Shown: one piece after another, positions 9,369 to 18,746 of the stretch
Layout of the letters: every line of letters begins with the position of its first letter
How positions within the stretch are numbered: the stretch's first letter is position 1
DNA from: TMP-86 sp044226865
GTDB lineage: Bacteria; Pseudomonadota; Gammaproteobacteria; Steroidobacterales; Steroidobacteraceae
Assembly: GCA_044226865.1 (NCBI GenBank)
Contig: JBGAGE010000013.1
Location: 1-64,000, forward strand
Direction of reading: 5' to 3'
Length of the DNA: 64,000 nt
Program-made: the position numbers and the translations under genes
Notes under the pieces: generated by a model
Databases searched by the model: none
Seen by the model: only the letters and a program-made list of their open reading frames with translations
What the model was told of the DNA's origin: nothing

Positions 9369-10669
9369 GCGGCAGCACCTCGCGCCTGTATGCGGCGTAT
9401 GTGGTTGGACTGCTATGCCTGCTGAATGCGGCCAACTACGGCCAGCGGATGATCATTGCCATCCTGCTGCCGGCGATCAAGAGCGATGTGGGGCTCAGCG
9501 ATCGACAATTGGGCATCCTGATGGGCGGCGGCTTTGCACTGTTGTATGCCATCGCCGGCGTGCCGCTCGCGCGCTGGGCGGATCGCCATGCGCGGCGCGT
9601 GTTCCTGGCGGGCGCCGCGGTGATCTGGAGCTGCGCCTCCGGCGTGTTTGGCGTATCGCAGACCTTCCTGCAGATGCTGGGTGCGCGTATCGCGCTGGGC
9701 ATCGGCGAGTCGATCTGCATTCCCACCTCGCACTCCTTGATCACCGACTACGTGTCGGCCCGCAATCGTCCGCTGGCTCTGGGTGTGCATTCCACCGGCG
9801 GGGTGGTCGGTGTCACGCTGTCCCTGGTCTTCGGCGGCTATCTGGCACTCACGCACGGCTGGCGCATGGCGATGATCTTGTTCGCGCTGCCCGGCCTGGT
9901 ATTGGCCGTGCTGGTGCTGACGACCCTGCGGGAGCCCGTACGCGAGCGCGGCGCATTCGACGATGTGGCGCCGCGCCTGGCCGCCGTGATCCAGCACCTG
10001 GCTTCGCTGCGCTCGTATCGCTTCTTGCTGCTCGGCATCTGCTTCAGCCTGTTGATCGAATTTGGTCTCAACCAGTGGCTGCCTTCCTTCTACGTGCGCC
10101 AGTTCGGACTGTCGGTGGCGGATGTCGGCTACCGCTACGGCCTGGCGATCGCCATCGGCGGCATCCCGGGAAGTCTCGCAGGCGGCCTGCTGACCAATTG
10201 GCTGATGCGCCGCGACGAGCGCTGGATGGTGTGGTTTCCGGCGCTGGCGTATGCGCTTGCGCTGCCGCTGGGGTTGTCCATGTTGCTGGCGGATTCGGCC
10301 GGCGTGGCATTGTTCCTGAATGGCCTGTACGCCTTCATCATCTATTCCACCAGCGGTGCGTTCTGGGCGGCGTGCTTCGCCTCGGTACCCACGCGCATGC
10401 GCGCCACCACCAGCGCCATCACCTTGCTGGTCGGCGGGGTCTGTGGCGTGGCCGTCGGACCGATGCTGGTGGGCGGCATCAGCGATGCATTGGCCGTGAA
10501 CGGCGATCCGCACGCGCTGCGCGCTGCATTGGTGTCCATCGAGAGCCTCGCCGTCGTCGTGATTGCCTCGCTGCTGATGGCCGCGCGCTATCTGCAACAA
10601 GAGGGGGGCGCGGTGGGCGAGCCAGCGCCGATTCCGTCCGTTTCCACTGCTGCGGGGACCGTCAAATGA
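9365..10669 (+). CDS. MFS transporter
   Basis: This 434-residue carrier has about twelve predicted membrane helices and the motif-A-like ARWADRHARR loop between helices 2 and 3. The start is GTG at 9365, overlapping the Rieske stop (GTGA) and preceded by GGAGGG six bases upstream. A longer reading from 9206 runs inside the Rieske gene and is rejected. It resembles the spinster/glucarate-type carriers often found in catabolic operons and would move the substrate or product across the inner membrane. Its stop overlaps the next start by ATGA. Confidence 0.88.
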   Translation: MSGSTSRLYAAYVVGLLCLLNAANYGQRMIIAILLPAIKSDVGLSDRQLGILMGGGFALLYAIAGVPLARWADRHARRVFLAGAAVIWSCASGVFGVSQTFLQMLGARIALGIGESICIPTSHSLITDYVSARNRPLALGVHSTGGVVGVTLSLVFGGYLALTHGWRMAMILFALPGLVLAVLVLTTLREPVRERGAFDDVAPRLAAVIQHLASLRSYRFLLLGICFSLLIEFGLNQWLPSFYVRQFGLSVADVGYRYGLAIAIGGIPGSLAGGLLTNWLMRRDERWMVWFPALAYALALPLGLSMLLADSAGVALFLNGLYAFIIYSTSGAFWAACFASVPTRMRATTSAITLLVGGVCGVAVGPMLVGGISDALAVNGDPHALRAALVSIESLAVVVIASLLMAARYLQQEGGAVGEPAPIPSVSTAAGTVK

Positions 10670-12588
10670 AGCGTCGAGGAAACCGTTCGGGAAGCATAGG
10701 GATGGATGCGCCGATCACACGCCGCGATTTCGTCAACGGCGTACTCGTAGGTACCGGCGCGGCACTGCTGCCGGGCGGCAGCTACGCATTCGGCGGTTCC
10801 TCGCGGCTCGATCTGTCCCCGTCGGGTTCCGCGTGGACGGGGTACGGTGGCGTGGGCGACTACCGCTGGTCCAACGGCAACACCGAAGCGGTGCGCGATG
10901 CCGCGCACGGCATCCGCGATCGGACGTATCCGGGCGATGCACAGCTGCCCATCGATGAGAGCGTGGACATGGTGGTCGTCGGCGGCGGCTTTTCCGGCAT
11001 CACCGCCGCGTACGAATTCAACAAGCGGCGCAAGGCGGGTCAGACCTGCCTGCTGCTCGAGAATCACCCGATCTTCGGTGGCGAAGCCAAGCAGAACGAA
11101 TTCGACGTGGATGGGCATCGTCTGGTGGCGCCTCAGGGTTCGAATGGCGCGCTGGCGGTGCACCCGGGCGATACCATCACCGGGCGGTACGAGGTGTACG
11201 CGGAGTACTACCGGGAACTGGACATGCCGCCGCGCTACGACCTGGAGCCGCTGGCGGGCGCGGCGCGCAAGTACGACATCCCCAATGATCACTTCGATCC
11301 CATGGTGCTGGAGTCGCGCTTCGACACGGGCTATTTCTTCGGTGAGCGCGGTTGGGCGCGCAATCCGATCGCCGCGGGATTTGCCAACACCCCATGGCCG
11401 GCCGCGCAGCGACAGGAACTGGCGGACTTCACGGGCAACCGCCGCGACCTGATCTCGAAGCAAGCCGATGCCGATCGCTGGCTCGACTCCATGAGCTACT
11501 ACGATCTGCTCGACAAACTTCAGTACGGCGAGCAGATCAAACGCTACATCGATCCGTTGCTGGGCGTGGGCAATTTCGGTGTGTGTGGCAATGCGGTCTC
11601 CGCCTTCGCCGCCAAGCGCTTGACGTTGCCCGGCACCATTCCCAGCCAGACCGCGAACCGCTTTGCCGACGTCCAGGTGGTGTCCTTCCCCGGTGGCAAT
11701 GCCGCCATCCTGCGGCGGATGGTGTCGCGCATGCTGCCGGGCGTGATCGGCGGTGATGGCTCGATGGCGGCGACGCTCGATGGACCTGTGGACTTTGCGC
11801 GGCTCGACGTGCCCGGCGCTCCCGTGCGCATCCGTCTCGATTCCACGGTGATCCGAGTGCATCACGAGGCAGACCCGGCCGCGGCGGAGTCGGTGATCGT
11901 TACCTACGTGCACAAGGGCCAACTTCGCCGCGTTCGGGCCAAGACGGCGGTGCTGGGCTGTGGCGGGTGGGTGAATCGCAACATCGTCACGGATCTTCCA
12001 GAGCTGCACGCGGATGCCTATGCACAGTTTCGCTATGGACCGGTGCTGGTCGCGAACGTGGCGGTGCGGCACTGGCGCTTCTTCGATTCGCTGGGAATCA
12101 TCGCCGCCCGCTGGTTTTCAGGATTGGGGTGGCATGTCTGCGTGCGGCGCAATGTCAGTTTCGATCCGCATGCGGCGCCGTTACATCCGGATCGTCCGAT
12201 CGTCCTGACGTTCTACATCCCCATTCTCAATGCGGCCGTCGACGCGGATGCCCAGGGCAACGCGGCGCGTACGCAAATGCTGGCGGCGTCATACGCGGAC
12301 TACGAGCGGCAGATCCGCGAGCAGATGAGCCTGATGTTCGGTAAGCATGGCTTCAATGCGCGGCGTGATATCGCCGGCATCATTCTCAACCGCTGGGGAC
12401 ATGCCTACTTTGCACCGCCCGTGGGTTATTTCTTCGGGCGCAACGGCCAGCCGGCCCCGCATGAAGTGATCCGGCGTCCGCACGGCCGGATCATCTTTGC
12501 GCACTCCGAACTACAGGGAAACATGAACATGGCGCACGCCATGCTCGAGGGACGGCGGGGTGCGCGCCAGGCGCTCGAGCTGATCTGA
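10666..12588 (+). CDS. Tat-exported FAD-dependent amine oxidoreductase, spermidine dehydrogenase-like
   Basis: This is a 640-residue flavoprotein. The N-terminus has a twin-arginine motif (ITRRDF, residues 17-22) followed by a hydrophobic stretch, so Tat export of the folded flavoprotein is expected. The FAD-binding Rossmann motif VVVGGGFSG is at residues 103-111. The overall plan, with a GYGGVGDYRWSNGN segment ahead of the Rossmann fold, resembles SpdH-type spermidine dehydrogenases. The start overlaps the MFS stop (ATGA). An open frame continuing upstream to 9358 is only read-through inside the MFS gene. It probably oxidises a C-N bond in the periplasm; the actual amine is unknown. Confidence 0.82.
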   Translation: MKRRGNRSGSIGMDAPITRRDFVNGVLVGTGAALLPGGSYAFGGSSRLDLSPSGSAWTGYGGVGDYRWSNGNTEAVRDAAHGIRDRTYPGDAQLPIDESVDMVVVGGGFSGITAAYEFNKRRKAGQTCLLLENHPIFGGEAKQNEFDVDGHRLVAPQGSNGALAVHPGDTITGRYEVYAEYYRELDMPPRYDLEPLAGAARKYDIPNDHFDPMVLESRFDTGYFFGERGWARNPIAAGFANTPWPAAQRQELADFTGNRRDLISKQADADRWLDSMSYYDLLDKLQYGEQIKRYIDPLLGVGNFGVCGNAVSAFAAKRLTLPGTIPSQTANRFADVQVVSFPGGNAAILRRMVSRMLPGVIGGDGSMAATLDGPVDFARLDVPGAPVRIRLDSTVIRVHHEADPAAAESVIVTYVHKGQLRRVRAKTAVLGCGGWVNRNIVTDLPELHADAYAQFRYGPVLVANVAVRHWRFFDSLGIIAARWFSGLGWHVCVRRNVSFDPHAAPLHPDRPIVLTFYIPILNAAVDADAQGNAARTQMLAASYADYERQIREQMSLMFGKHGFNARRDIAGIILNRWGHAYFAPPVGYFFGRNGQPAPHEVIRRPHGRIIFAHSELQGNMNMAHAMLEGRRGARQALELI

Positions 12589-12618
12589 CAGACACCGTCG
12601 GATGGGGAGGAAGAATTA

Positions 12619-14829
12619 ATGAGTAACCGAATCATCGTATTGATGTCACTGGCTGCCCTGGCGGCCCCTACTATGGCGGCGGCCGACGAGGACACGGTTC
12701 TCACCGAGGTGGTGGTGACGGCACTGCGGCGCACGGAGCGGCTGCAGGACGTGCCGGCCGCCATCACGGCGCTGGGCGGCGACACCATCAGCCGTCAGCA
12801 CCTGATGGGCAACGGCGATCTCGCCTCGCAGGTCCCCAGCCTGTCCTTCACGGTGCAAGGCCCCGGCGAATCCACGCTCGCCATTCGCGGACTGGGCACT
12901 GCGTATGGGCTCGCGCCGGCGGTCTCCTTCTATGTCAACGAAACACCGCTCGACATCCGCACCGATGGCGTCGCCGGCGTCCCCGACATCGACTTCTTCG
13001 ATATCGAACGGGTCGAGATCCTGCGCGGTCCGCAGGGCACGTTGTATGGATCCAGTTCCATGGGCGGCGCGCTGCGGGTCCTCATGGCGCAACCTGATCC
13101 GGCCGCGTTTGCGGCCAAAGCCGAGACCGGTGTATCGAGCACGAAGGGCGGTGGCACCGGATATCTTGGCAAGGCGGCCGTCAACCTGCCGCTTTCCGGC
13201 GATGCGGCGGTACGGTTGGTGGGATCCTATGAGCATGTGGGAGGCTACATCGACCGTGCGGCACCTGGCGATTACGCCGATCCCAACCCAAACCTTGCGA
13301 CCACGGCGCGCGATGTCAACGATGCCAACATCAAGAGCGGACGAATCCTCGGGCTCTGGCGCATCAACGACAACGTCAGCATCAAACCAAGCATCACCTT
13401 TTCGCAAATCGATGCGGGTGCAACCTCCGAATACTTCACCAACTTGCCGGCCTTCACCAAGGCGGCCACCATTGCCAGCCCGCTGACCAGCAAGCTCACG
13501 ACGGGAAACTTGCTGATCGAGGCGGACCTTGGGTTCGCCTCGCTCCTGTCATCGACCTCGTTCTTGTCGCGCAAGGTGGACAATGACGATGACTACAGCC
13601 TGCTCATGGCAAACTTCGCGCCATTCTTCGGATTGCCCTCGGTGGATTATCCGACGCTGCATCGGCTGAGCTCCCACAATGAGGGCATCATCCAGGAACT
13701 GCGTTTGACTTCGCCGGCGGATCAGCGCCTGAAGTGGGTGGCGGGCGCCTATTTCAGCCGGCTCAGGCAGCATTCCACCGAGCTGATCGACAGCGCCTCC
13801 TTTGCCGACCAGATCGGCCAGGTGGGCGATCCCAGCCTGTACACGTTTGAGCAATTCGTCATCGATCGCCAGGTCGCCGCCTTCGTCGATCTGACCTACA
13901 AGGTGCTGCCGAATCTCGAACTCACCGCCGGCGCGCGCTACTACGAGCTGCGTGACAGCTTGGAGAACGTGCAGACGGGTGTGTTGGCGGCACCGAACCA
14001 GCCCTTGGTACACGCCAAGGCCACGGGGACCAGCCCGCGATTCGTCGTCTCCTATCGCCCGCTGGACGATGTGACCTTGTACGCCACCGCTGCCCGCGGC
14101 TACCGGCCGGGCGGCCCCAACGTCGGATTGCCGGACGGCCTGGGTTGCGCATTGGTCGATGCCTACTCACCGATTTATGATCCAGACTCGGTATGGAATT
14201 TCGAAATCGGGGCGAAGACCGAACTGCTGCAGCGGCATTTGTCGGTCAATGTGGCCGCGTATCGCATTGATTGGAAGAATGTGCAGCAGGCCGTGGTCGA
14301 TCCGGGATGCGGTTATGTCATCGTCGCCAACGTGGGCGAGGCGCGCAGCAAGGGTGTGGAGGTCGAGATGGTGTACCGGCCCGTCGAGGCATTGACCCTC
14401 AATGCCGGCGGCAGTTACACCCAGGCCGAGTTCACCTCGATTGCGCCGGCGTACCAGTCGTCCAGCGCCTCGGTGCCCGGCGATCCGCTGCCGGACGTGC
14501 CGCGCCGGAAAATCAATGCTGGCGCCGAATACACGCTCACACTCGGCAACGATCGTTCGGGATTCCTGCGCGCCGACTGGACCTACCTTAGTGAGGTTCT
14601 GACTGGTTTTACTTCGGTATTCCAGCGTCCCTCCTATAACATGCTGGGGGCCAGCATCGGTGTCCGTACCGCGCGTTATGAGGCCTCGCTGTATGGCCGT
14701 AACCTCACAAACGAAAATGCCATCCTGAGCATCCAGGAGGGCGCCACGTCGAGCTTCAACGACGTGTTCCGAACACAGATTTCCGCGCAGCCGAGGACCA
14801 TCGGGCTCAATCTCAAGGTGAACTTCTGA
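12619..14829 (+). CDS. TonB-dependent outer-membrane receptor
   Basis: This 736-residue receptor has a signal peptide ending near MAAAD and a TonB box (TEVVVTA). The plug domain contains LAIRGLGTAYG and YVNETPLD, then the ERVEILRGPQGTLYG signature. The beta-barrel finishes with NLKVNF, a normal outer-membrane C-terminus. GGAGGAAG lies before the ATG. It sits inside the amine-oxygenase operon and presumably imports the compound that the Rieske and FAD enzymes attack. Confidence 0.93.
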   Translation: MSNRIIVLMSLAALAAPTMAAADEDTVLTEVVVTALRRTERLQDVPAAITALGGDTISRQHLMGNGDLASQVPSLSFTVQGPGESTLAIRGLGTAYGLAPAVSFYVNETPLDIRTDGVAGVPDIDFFDIERVEILRGPQGTLYGSSSMGGALRVLMAQPDPAAFAAKAETGVSSTKGGGTGYLGKAAVNLPLSGDAAVRLVGSYEHVGGYIDRAAPGDYADPNPNLATTARDVNDANIKSGRILGLWRINDNVSIKPSITFSQIDAGATSEYFTNLPAFTKAATIASPLTSKLTTGNLLIEADLGFASLLSSTSFLSRKVDNDDDYSLLMANFAPFFGLPSVDYPTLHRLSSHNEGIIQELRLTSPADQRLKWVAGAYFSRLRQHSTELIDSASFADQIGQVGDPSLYTFEQFVIDRQVAAFVDLTYKVLPNLELTAGARYYELRDSLENVQTGVLAAPNQPLVHAKATGTSPRFVVSYRPLDDVTLYATAARGYRPGGPNVGLPDGLGCALVDAYSPIYDPDSVWNFEIGAKTELLQRHLSVNVAAYRIDWKNVQQAVVDPGCGYVIVANVGEARSKGVEVEMVYRPVEALTLNAGGSYTQAEFTSIAPAYQSSSASVPGDPLPDVPRRKINAGAEYTLTLGNDRSGFLRADWTYLSEVLTGFTSVFQRPSYNMLGASIGVRTARYEASLYGRNLTNENAILSIQEGATSSFNDVFRTQISAQPRTIGLNLKVNF

Positions 14830-14841
14830 CCGGGAGCTGAC

Positions 14842-15816
14842 ATGACCACCGCCGTCCGCCATTTGTGCGCCTCACTCATGATCGCCCTGTGTTCCCTGAC
14901 CGCCGCCGCGCAGGGCGCGTCCGCGGCGGCGGCGTCACCGCCGCTGGAACAGCGCGAAGGCTACGTCGACACCGGCGACGCGATCATCTACTACAAGTCC
15001 ATCGGCACCGGTCCAGCCTTGATGGTGCTGCACGGTGGGCCCGGTTCCACGCATGACTACTTCCTGCCGTATCTGCTGCCGCTGGCGCGTCATCACCGCC
15101 TGGTGTTCATCGACGAGCGTGGCAGTGGCCACTCGCAGCAGCTGCCATTCGCGCGGTACACGCTGCAAGGCATGGCGGCCGATGTGGAGGCAGTGCGGAT
15201 CGCGCTGGGCCTTGGCCGAATGGACCTATTGGGGCACTCCTTTGGAGGCATCCTCGCCCAGGCGGTGGCCATCCGCTATCCGGCCGGCGTCCGGCGGCTA
15301 ATCCTCTCCAACACCGGATCATCGGCGGAATCCATCAATGCCGATTTCAGGCGCATCATGGAAACGCTCGACCCTGCGCTGCGTGCCCGGATCAAGGCCT
15401 TGGAAGCCCGCGGCATCATCGGCGCCGACGGCGCGCAATTGCCCGAGTACCGGAAACTGGCCGACGAGGCCGAGGCGCCGTACAACTATTCGGGCCGCCT
15501 GCCGCCGTGGGACGCGTCAGGGCCGGGTACCGGTTGGGATGTACTGAATGAGATGTGGGGTGCGAAGAGCGATTTCCACATCGACGGCAATCTGCGCGGA
15601 TTCGACTTGACCTCCGACCTGAAAAAGCTCGATGTCCGCGCCCTCGTCATCTACGGTGATCACGATCTGCTTGGCGATGCCACCGCGCGTCAATCGCACG
15701 AAGCGCTGCGAAATTCGGTGTTGATCAAGATTCCGCACAGCGCGCACATGACCTTCGTCGATCAGAACGCGGCCTATCTCGATGCTGTCAGTCGTTTCCT
15801 GGAGAGTGAATCATGA
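14842..15816 (+). CDS. secreted alpha/beta hydrolase, proline iminopeptidase-like
   Basis: This 324-residue protein has a Sec signal peptide of about 30 residues. The HGGPGS oxyanion motif is at 64-69, DERGSGHS at 91-98 and the nucleophile elbow GHSFGG has Ser133. The probable catalytic acid is in IYGDHD, and the His is in the C-terminal PHSAHM segment. The HGGPG and DxRGxGxS pair is typical of the proline iminopeptidase (S33) family. Signal peptide and context suggest periplasmic cleavage of an N-terminal amide or ester. The next gene starts inside its stop (ATGA). Confidence 0.85.
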   Translation: MTTAVRHLCASLMIALCSLTAAAQGASAAAASPPLEQREGYVDTGDAIIYYKSIGTGPALMVLHGGPGSTHDYFLPYLLPLARHHRLVFIDERGSGHSQQLPFARYTLQGMAADVEAVRIALGLGRMDLLGHSFGGILAQAVAIRYPAGVRRLILSNTGSSAESINADFRRIMETLDPALRARIKALEARGIIGADGAQLPEYRKLADEAEAPYNYSGRLPPWDASGPGTGWDVLNEMWGAKSDFHIDGNLRGFDLTSDLKKLDVRALVIYGDHDLLGDATARQSHEALRNSVLIKIPHSAHMTFVDQNAAYLDAVSRFLESES

Positions 15817-17195
15817 GGAATGATGACCCGAGCGGCGCTTCCCAGACCGGCATGAACCGGCGGAGCTTCCTGACATCCACGACATCCTCGGCGGTCCTGG
15901 CCACGGTGACCGCGGCGTCGATTCGGGACACCTTCGGGGCGGTAACCCGCTCTGCCGCGGCCGGTGGCGGGGCAGGACCGGAGATCTTTTTCACCCGCGA
16001 CGAATACCAGGCGCGGTGGAGCCGGGTGCAGGCGGCCATGGCGGAGGCGGGCATCGACAACCTGCTGGTGTGGCAGCGTTCGGCAGGCACCTACGACAAG
16101 CTGGGTGATGTGTATTGGCTGACCAATTTCTACACCTACGGCACCGGCCAGGACCCTCTGAGCGAGGAGTTGGATGAGCCCTGGACCTTTGCGGCGGTGT
16201 TGATGCGCAAGGGTCGAGAGCCCGAGCTGCACATCGGCCTCACCGATGATTCCATCGATGCATCGAAGATTTTCTGCGGCAAGGTGGTCCAGCACACGCC
16301 GCACATGACGCTGAAGCTCGCGGAGTATCTACGCGCCGAGCGCATCGAGGGCCGGGTGGGCGTCGTGGGGGACGACATCCTGCCCGGCATTTTCGATCGA
16401 GTCTTGCGCAAGAACACGCCGCAGATCAAATGGGAAACGCACGAAGGATTTCTCGAAGGACCACAAATGGTCAAGAGCGCGCGCGAGCTCGAGGCCTATC
16501 GTTCGGCCGGGGCCCTCGTGTCCAACGCCCTCAACACGGCCATGGAAGCCATGGTCACCGGCGAGCGCGCGTGCGAGGTCGCGGCCCGCGCCGCAGCGGT
16601 TCTCATGCGCGGTGGCGGTGGGTTTCACCGCATCTCCATTGCCCATGGCCCGACGATGGCCTCGCCGTTGAGTTTCGATTTCTACGGCTACGACATGAAG
16701 GCTCCGATCGCCGGGGACTATGTGTGTGTGTGGATCTACGGTCCCATCTTTGCAGGCTACTGGCTAGACCCTGGCCGGACGGCCATTTGTGCCCGGCGGC
16801 CCACGCCGCAACAGCGTGAGATCGTGGAGAACTGCGCCAACCTCGTCACCGAGATGGTCAAGGTCATCAAGCCCGGGATCTCAGCGCGCGACGTCGGACT
16901 TCGGTGGGAGGAGATTGCCCGCAAGAACCGCTACTTCGATGAAAAGCAAGGCGATGAGATGTTTGGTCATGGCCTGGGCACCGGTTTCCCCTCGTACACA
17001 CTGCCGATGGGCGACCCGGCTGTGGGCAACTTCGGCTACCGAAAGCTGCAAGGACCTCTCAAGCCCGGCATGGTGCTCGCGGCAGAAGCATTCGTGCGGC
17101 GGGCCGGCGTCGGTTCCGCCGGGTTTGAGAACAATTTCATCGTGACGGACAGCGGCGCGGAAGTGTTGGATAAGACGCCGATGTTTTATTGGTAG
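15813..17195 (+). CDS. exported M24-family (creatinase/aminopeptidase P-like) protein
   Basis: This is a 460-residue protein. A Tat-like motif (NRRSFLTS) and Ala-rich stretch open the sequence, and a creatinase-type N-terminal domain and a pita-bread M24 domain follow. In metal-dependent members the first ligand lies in a DxG motif. Here the matching segment reads VCVWIYGP, so that Asp is missing, while YWLDPGRT, GHGLG, EAFVRR and the FENNF region are kept. Metal-independent creatinases lose metal ligands in the same fold. It could therefore be a C-N hydrolase of the creatinase type rather than a Xaa-Pro peptidase. It is the last gene of the operon. Confidence 0.8.
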   Translation: MRNDDPSGASQTGMNRRSFLTSTTSSAVLATVTAASIRDTFGAVTRSAAAGGGAGPEIFFTRDEYQARWSRVQAAMAEAGIDNLLVWQRSAGTYDKLGDVYWLTNFYTYGTGQDPLSEELDEPWTFAAVLMRKGREPELHIGLTDDSIDASKIFCGKVVQHTPHMTLKLAEYLRAERIEGRVGVVGDDILPGIFDRVLRKNTPQIKWETHEGFLEGPQMVKSARELEAYRSAGALVSNALNTAMEAMVTGERACEVAARAAAVLMRGGGGFHRISIAHGPTMASPLSFDFYGYDMKAPIAGDYVCVWIYGPIFAGYWLDPGRTAICARRPTPQQREIVENCANLVTEMVKVIKPGISARDVGLRWEEIARKNRYFDEKQGDEMFGHGLGTGFPSYTLPMGDPAVGNFGYRKLQGPLKPGMVLAAEAFVRRAGVGSAGFENNFIVTDSGAEVLDKTPMFYW

Positions 17196-17386
17196 GCGCT
17201 TTCGGGCGTCACATGGCGGGCTTGTACTCGGCGTTCCATTGATGACATGTTGACCCTGGGTCGCCGTCCTCACTTGGCGGCCATCGGCTCACCGGTGAAC
17301 GCCTTTGCGACGACACCCATTGGCGTGCGGTGGTCAAAGTGCGTTGAATTTCCAATGGCTCACAGGTCCGAGAATCGTCCATCCAT

Positions 17387-18478
17387 CTATTCTGCTTGCC
17401 CTCGCTCAGCCAGCGCACGCTTCAGCAAGTACCGGCGCATGGCAACCGCGGGTGCGTCGCTGGCAATCGAGATCTCGTAGAACGGCTCATTGGGGCTTGC
17501 CAACACCTCTTCCAGTTGCGTCAATGCGGTGACGTCTTCCTGGAAGGCCGCAAAGAGTTGCTGGTGCATGAAATCGGTCACGGAAGGTTCTTGCTGCGCA
17601 AACGATCGACTGTGAACGATGAAGTAGTGGGTCGATCCGTGCGTTTCCGGCGTGGGCAGATGACAGGTGCGGATGGTGAACTCCACACGGTCAGACTCGG
17701 GCAAATCGTTGTCATAGAATGTGGCTGTCACCACGTGAAGAGCGGGAGACACAAACTCTGATCTCGCAATTCGTGCGGCGTGATCGTGCTCCAGGCCGGA
17801 GGGCTTCGCCCAAACGGGTGGCAATCGTGTGGGTACGACCCGGCGCGTGATGGAAATGCGGCCCTCGTCGATGGCCGTTTCATAAGGTGCGCTCGCGTAG
17901 TCAGGTGTCCCGAAACTGCTCGCGTGTACGAATGACAGGTGCGTGAGGTCGAGCAGGTTCTCATGCAGACTCACATAGTTTCCGGATAAATGAAAATAGC
18001 CCTGTGATGAGGGCCATGCAGGGCTTTCCAGCCACGGAGTTTCCGGCAGCCGTGTGGGGTCGGCCGGCGCATCACCCAACCAGCCCCAGACGAGGGGGCC
18101 GCGCTCCACGAGCGCAAAATTGCGCACGCCGACGCCCTTGGGACAGGTCTTCTGCGAAGGCGCTGCGATACAGTCGCCTGCGGCATCGTATCGGAATCCG
18201 TGATAGCCACAGATGATCGTATCTCCGTCGAGCGCGCCGGAGGACAACGGATAAGACCGATGCGCGCAGCGGTCTGCCAGGGCGACGGGCGTGCCGGATT
18301 GCGTGCGAAAAAGGACCAGACGTTGTCCTAGCACCGTCCGCTTCAGGAGGGATCGTCCCAGCTCCTTGCCGAAGGCAACCACGTACCACTCGTTCCTGAC
18401 GAACGGCGTATTGCGGTCTGCCATCTGGCTCATTGCCGTGGTAGTTGCGCGCAGCAAACTAGGTGAGGGTAGGGTCAT
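17387..18478 (-). CDS. Rieske oxygenase, VanA/dicamba-demethylase type
   Basis: This reads as 363 residues from the ATG at 18478; internal Met16 or Met19 (18433 or 18424) would fit the family start better, just before FVRNEWYVV. The Rieske ligands are C71, H73, C90 and H93. The iron site has the D-x2-H-x4-H pattern in LLDLTHLSFVH. This is the compact, single-component class that O- or N-demethylates small aromatics and related compounds. No reductase is adjacent. It reads away from the MFS gene at 18747, so the palindrome at 18632 may control both. Confidence 0.85.
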   Translation of the reverse strand: MTLPSPSLLRATTTAMSQMADRNTPFVRNEWYVVAFGKELGRSLLKRTVLGQRLVLFRTQSGTPVALADRCAHRSYPLSSGALDGDTIICGYHGFRYDAAGDCIAAPSQKTCPKGVGVRNFALVERGPLVWGWLGDAPADPTRLPETPWLESPAWPSSQGYFHLSGNYVSLHENLLDLTHLSFVHASSFGTPDYASAPYETAIDEGRISITRRVVPTRLPPVWAKPSGLEHDHAARIARSEFVSPALHVVTATFYDNDLPESDRVEFTIRTCHLPTPETHGSTHYFIVHSRSFAQQEPSVTDFMHQQLFAAFQEDVTALTQLEEVLASPNEPFYEISIASDAPAVAMRRYLLKRALAERGQAE

Positions 18479-18574
18479 GAGGCGTACCGTGGACGAAGCA
18501 ATCGAGCATGTCGGTCATCTGCTGGGAGGACATATAGTATTGGGATTGTGGGCGATGATCCAATCATCGAGTGA

Positions 18575-18600
18575 CTGCGTGCTGTTGCATCTACGGATTC
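18575..18600. repeat. possible degenerate IS6 end
   Basis: GCTGTTGCATCTACGGATT resembles the left tip of the local IS6 element (GGTTCTGTTGCATCTAGGGATT) with several changes. It lies in the divergent region between the Rieske gene and the MFS gene. No transposase remnant is attached, so this may be chance. Confidence 0.25.
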
Positions 18601-18631
18601 ACCGGAGCCGATATACGGCAATCGTCTTATT

Positions 18632-18646
18632 GCTATACACTATAGC
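18632..18646. promoter_or_regulatory. palindromic operator, probable MarR site (copy 1)
   Basis: GCTATA-CAC-TATAGC is an inverted repeat with six-base arms, about 100 bases before the MFS start at 18747. The same arms and spacing recur at 24015-24029 beside the MarR gene. MarR proteins bind short AT-rich palindromes of this size. An overlapping GCCG-N5-CGGC repeat lies just upstream. Confidence 0.55.
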
Positions 18647-18746
18647 TAAAAGGCGGATGCACCAACTGGAGGTGCACCGGTCTGGTCTTTCGATGAATTC
18701 CAACGCTTCTTAGACTGCTGGATCCACCAGGAGAGTCGTCGCGCAG

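Noticed and set aside
9358..10665. Long open frame of 1076 codons ending at 12588
   Set aside because: The first 436 codons are an out-of-frame reading of the MFS gene. The real gene starts at ATG 10666 with a Tat signal.
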